NCBI RefSeq assembly: GCF_040256745.1
Contig: NZ_CP138335.1
Coordinates: 1,488,001 to 1,552,000, forward strand
DNA from: Scrofimicrobium sp. R131
Lineage (GTDB): Bacteria; Actinomycetota; Actinomycetes; Actinomycetales; Actinomycetaceae
Reading direction: 5' to 3'
Length of the DNA stretch: 64,000 nt
The notes under the pieces were generated by a model. That model was not told where the DNA came from. It made no database searches and saw only the letters and a list, made by a program, of their open reading frames with translations. Shown here one piece after another: positions 61,581 to 64,000 of this stretch. The first letter of the stretch is position 1. Every line of letters begins with the position of its first letter. Made by a program: the position numbers and the translations under genes.

Positions 61581-64000
61581 TCACAGCTTGTGCGAGACGA
61601 CCTTGGTCATACCCTCGCGCATGGTGACCCCGTAGAGTGCATCGGCAATTTCCATGGTCCGTTTCTGGTGGGTGACCATGATCAGCTGACTGTCGGCCCG
61701 CAGTTCCTCCATCACCTGCAGGACGCGCGACAGGTTGAGGTCGTCCAGGGCGGCCTCCACCTCGTCCATCACGTAGAACGGCGAGGGCCGGGCCCGGAAG
61801 ATCGCCACCAAATAGGCCAGCGCCGCCAGCGACCGTTCCCCACCGGACAGGAGGGAAAGCCGGGTGACGCGCTTGCCGGCCGGGCGCGCGTAAATCTCTA
61901 CCCCGGTGGTCAGCGGATCGTCCGGGTCGGTCAGGCTGAGCTCCCCCTTCCCCCCGGGGAACAGGGTGGCGAAAACCTGGGCGAACCGGGCCTGCGTGTC
62001 GGCAAACGCCTCCTGGAACGCGAGGCGCACCCGCTCGTCCACCTCTTTGATGATGGCCAGCAGGTCGGCTTTGGACTTGCGGAGGTCAGCCACCTGGTCG
62101 ACCAGGAACTGGTGGCGCGCCTCCAGCGCTTCGTACTCTTTTACCGCCAGCGGGTTGACCACGCCGAGGCGGGCCAGCTCGGCCTGGGCGGCCTGCAACT
62201 CGGCCGAGACCCGCTCACGCACGTAGGGCTCAGAGTTGCCCTCCGCGTCCACCACCGGCTGGTGCGGGCCGTAGGTTTCGGTCAGCTCCGCCAGGCGCGA
62301 GTCGGGGTCGGGGTGTTCGGGGTCCAGTTCAACCTGGGCCAGCAACTCTTCCCGAGCCCGGTCATGCTGCAGCTTCGTGCCCGCAATCGCCACCTCGGCC
62401 TGCTGGCGCTCCTCACTGACCGCCACCTGCTCCCACCGTTCGCGTTCCAGCCGTTCGGCCAGGTCCTCACGCTGAGATCGGAGGGTCGCCACCCGCTGGG
62501 ACAGCTGTTCCCTCCCGTCGGCGGCCTGACGCGCATGAATCCGCGCCCGCTCGCGCGCCTCGTGGGAGCGTTGCCGCAACCTCTCAAGCCGCTGAGCTCG
62601 GCGCTGGCGTCGCTCTTCCTGTTCCAGGCCCTGGGCCCGATCCACCTGCAACTGCTCCCACCGGCTGCGGAAGGCATCGGCTTGGCGCTGGGCGCTTCGA
62701 AGCTGCTCCTGGGCGGTGCCAAAAGCCAGTTTTGCCTCCAACTCGCCCGCGGCTGCCTGCTGCTGCGCCCGGGTGAGTGCGTCCGCCTGGCTCCGCAGGT
62801 CCGGCAGCGGATCGGGGACCTCCGGCTCGGCAGCCCGCGCCGCATCGGCCTGCGCCCGCTCCAACTCTTCGGTGGCAACTCCCAGGCGTTCCCCGGCGGC
62901 GCTCACCTCCGCCTCGGACCGGGTGTGGGCCTCAGCGGCCGCCTCCACCTGCGCCTCCAACTGACTGTGGGCCCGGGCCAGGCGGGCCTGCTCCTCTTCG
63001 GCTGCCCGCACCCGAGTCTTCAGTTCCGCCTGGGCCGCGGTGGCGTCGGTGAGCGCCGTCCGGGCCGAGGCAACCGCGGCCGTGGCCCGGTCCAACTCGC
63101 GCCGGGCCGCCTCCGCCCGCTCGCCCGCGTCCTCCCAGTGGGAGCGTAACTCCAGCAGCGAGGGGGTCGACTGGTCGGGGCCGCGCACACTGTGACGGGT
63201 GAGGACGGTGCCGTCGGCGGTGGCCACCCGTTGCGCCTGCGGATTGGCGGCCAGTAACTCGGTGGCCTGCGCCACCGTGGCGCACACCCAGGCATCCGCC
63301 AGCAGCTCCGCCAAGGCGGGGGCCAGCAGCTGATCGGCCCGGACCACCTCGAGCGCCGACCACTCTTGGTCCGCGTCTCGGGGCGGGGCCGACTCGGGCT
63401 GGGCGGGGGCACTATCTGCGAACACGGCGGCCACTGCGGAGGCGGCGCCCACCGCCTCGACCACCTGGGCGGGCTGGGGGGACGGGGCAATCACCGCTGC
63501 CTGCTCCCACTGGGACAGCAGCGCGCTCAGTGCCTTCTCCCACCCGCGACTGACCCGCAGTCGCTGATCCATCCGGGCCGGCTGCTCGGACCCGGCCGGC
63601 AACAGGAGCGGGTAGGCTTCGTGCGCCTGTGCGCGGGCCGAAGATTCCACCGTCTGGCCCAGCGCCTCCCTCCTGGCCTGCCAGCGCGCCAGTTCGGCCT
63701 GGGCGCCACGCTGCTGATCCTGGGCTTGCTCAAGCTGGGCCCGGGCCGCCTCCACCCCCAGATCGGCTTCGGTCAGCTCCGCCCGTACCCGCGGCAGCTG
63801 CTCCTGGTCGGGCGCGCCGGGAGTGGCTGCCTTCAGCTGGGTTTGGGCCTGTACCAGGCGCTCGCGGGCCTGGTCGAAACGCAGGCGTGCCGCGTCGAGG
63901 GCCTCCTGCAAGGCCGCCACCCGCGAGCGGGTTTGGATTTCCCGCTCACGCACCCGTTGAAGGGCCGCTTGGCGCTGGGCGGCCTGCTGCTCGGCCTGGC
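61581..64000 (-). CDS. smc: chromosome segregation protein SMC, N-terminus beyond window
   Basis: SMC forms the condensin ring that organises and segregates the chromosome. The frame is open through base 64000, so the N-terminal Walker A head and part of the first coiled coil lie outside; about 806 residues are visible. They comprise the end of coiled coil 1, the hinge region (around LLLPAGSEQPARMDQRLR to VATADGTVLTRHSVRG), a long Ala/Glu/Gln/Arg-rich second coiled coil and the C-terminal head. The head has signature LSLLSGGERSLAALA, Walker B FYVMDEVEAALDD and the H-loop VTHQKRTM. Its usual neighbour ftsY follows after one small gene. Confidence 0.96.
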   Translation of the reverse strand, partial: QAEQQAAQRQAALQRVREREIQTRSRVAALQEALDAARLRFDQARERLVQAQTQLKAATPGAPDQEQLPRVRAELTEADLGVEAARAQLEQAQDQQRGAQAELARWQARREALGQTVESSARAQAHEAYPLLLPAGSEQPARMDQRLRVSRGWEKALSALLSQWEQAAVIAPSPQPAQVVEAVGAASAVAAVFADSAPAQPESAPPRDADQEWSALEVVRADQLLAPALAELLADAWVCATVAQATELLAANPQAQRVATADGTVLTRHSVRGPDQSTPSLLELRSHWEDAGERAEAARRELDRATAAVASARTALTDATAAQAELKTRVRAAEEEQARLARAHSQLEAQVEAAAEAHTRSEAEVSAAGERLGVATEELERAQADAARAAEPEVPDPLPDLRSQADALTRAQQQAAAGELEAKLAFGTAQEQLRSAQRQADAFRSRWEQLQVDRAQGLEQEERRQRRAQRLERLRQRSHEARERARIHARQAADGREQLSQRVATLRSQREDLAERLERERWEQVAVSEERQQAEVAIAGTKLQHDRAREELLAQVELDPEHPDPDSRLAELTETYGPHQPVVDAEGNSEPYVRERVSAELQAAQAELARLGVVNPLAVKEYEALEARHQFLVDQVADLRKSKADLLAIIKEVDERVRLAFQEAFADTQARFAQVFATLFPGGKGELSLTDPDDPLTTGVEIYARPAGKRVTRLSLLSGGERSLAALAYLVAIFRARPSPFYVMDEVEAALDDLNLSRVLQVMEELRADSQLIMVTHQKRTMEIADALYGVTMREGMTKVVSHKL

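Overview
The window is chromosomal DNA from a high-GC actinobacterium. The strongest indicators are gene orders seen only or mainly in that phylum: clgR - DUF3046 - recA - recX, ftsK/pgsA beside clgR, nusA - rnpM (ylxR) - infB - rbfA - truB - ribF - rpsO - pnp, and smc - ftsY - ffh. GTG and TTG starts are common, and several genes appear to be leaderless. The compact layout, the TreS and the MacB-like exporter loci would suit an Actinomycetaceae-type organism, but the family assignment is inference. No rRNA gene and no CRISPR array were seen.

Layout. 1-5.9 kb: a partial RsmC-like methyltransferase, miaA, two YbjN genes, miaB, cinA, recX and recA. 6-15 kb: DUF3046, clgR, pgsA, ftsK, a PfkB kinase, RNase J, a GNAT, an M16 peptidase and a membrane protein. 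15-27 kb, all on the minus strand: pnp, rpsO, an esterase, ribF, a Cys/His-rich microprotein, truB, rbfA, infB, rnpM, nusA and rimP, which form the transcription/translation superoperon. 27.5-30 kb: a lipoprotein, a small membrane protein, an alkyltransferase-like protein and an SDR. 30.1-41.7 kb is accessory: two MacB-type exporters (one a fused ATPase-permease, one split), each with a peptidoglycan-binding adaptor protein. They enclose three lipoprotein genes of one family, two of them a recent tandem duplication, and a fourth related lipoprotein follows. Much of this block is visibly poorer in G+C than the rest.

41.8-44 kb: tRNA-Asn, a hypothetical gene and a CAU-anticodon tRNA. The 3' 44 bp of the CAU tRNA are repeated perfectly 1.3 kb downstream. 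They frame a tiny integrated element that carries a small membrane protein and an excisionase-like HTH protein but no integrase. 44-53 kb: a DASS transporter, trehalose synthase, an aldo/keto reductase, dnaG, dgt and a GH13-fold protein that has lost its catalytic nucleophile. 53-64 kb: aroD, dus, glyS, a small HExxH protein, an amidohydrolase, ffh, ftsY, a membrane protein and the C-terminal part of smc, cut by the window end.

Two accessory features look most worth following. One is the paired exporter and Cys-motif lipoprotein cluster (30.1-41.7 kb). The other is the tRNA-bounded mini-element (42.6-43.95 kb). A third, window-wide pattern is a TANNNT hexamer exactly six bases before the start codon at seven genes, which predicts leaderless transcripts. 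All assignments come from reading the sequence; no database search was run.
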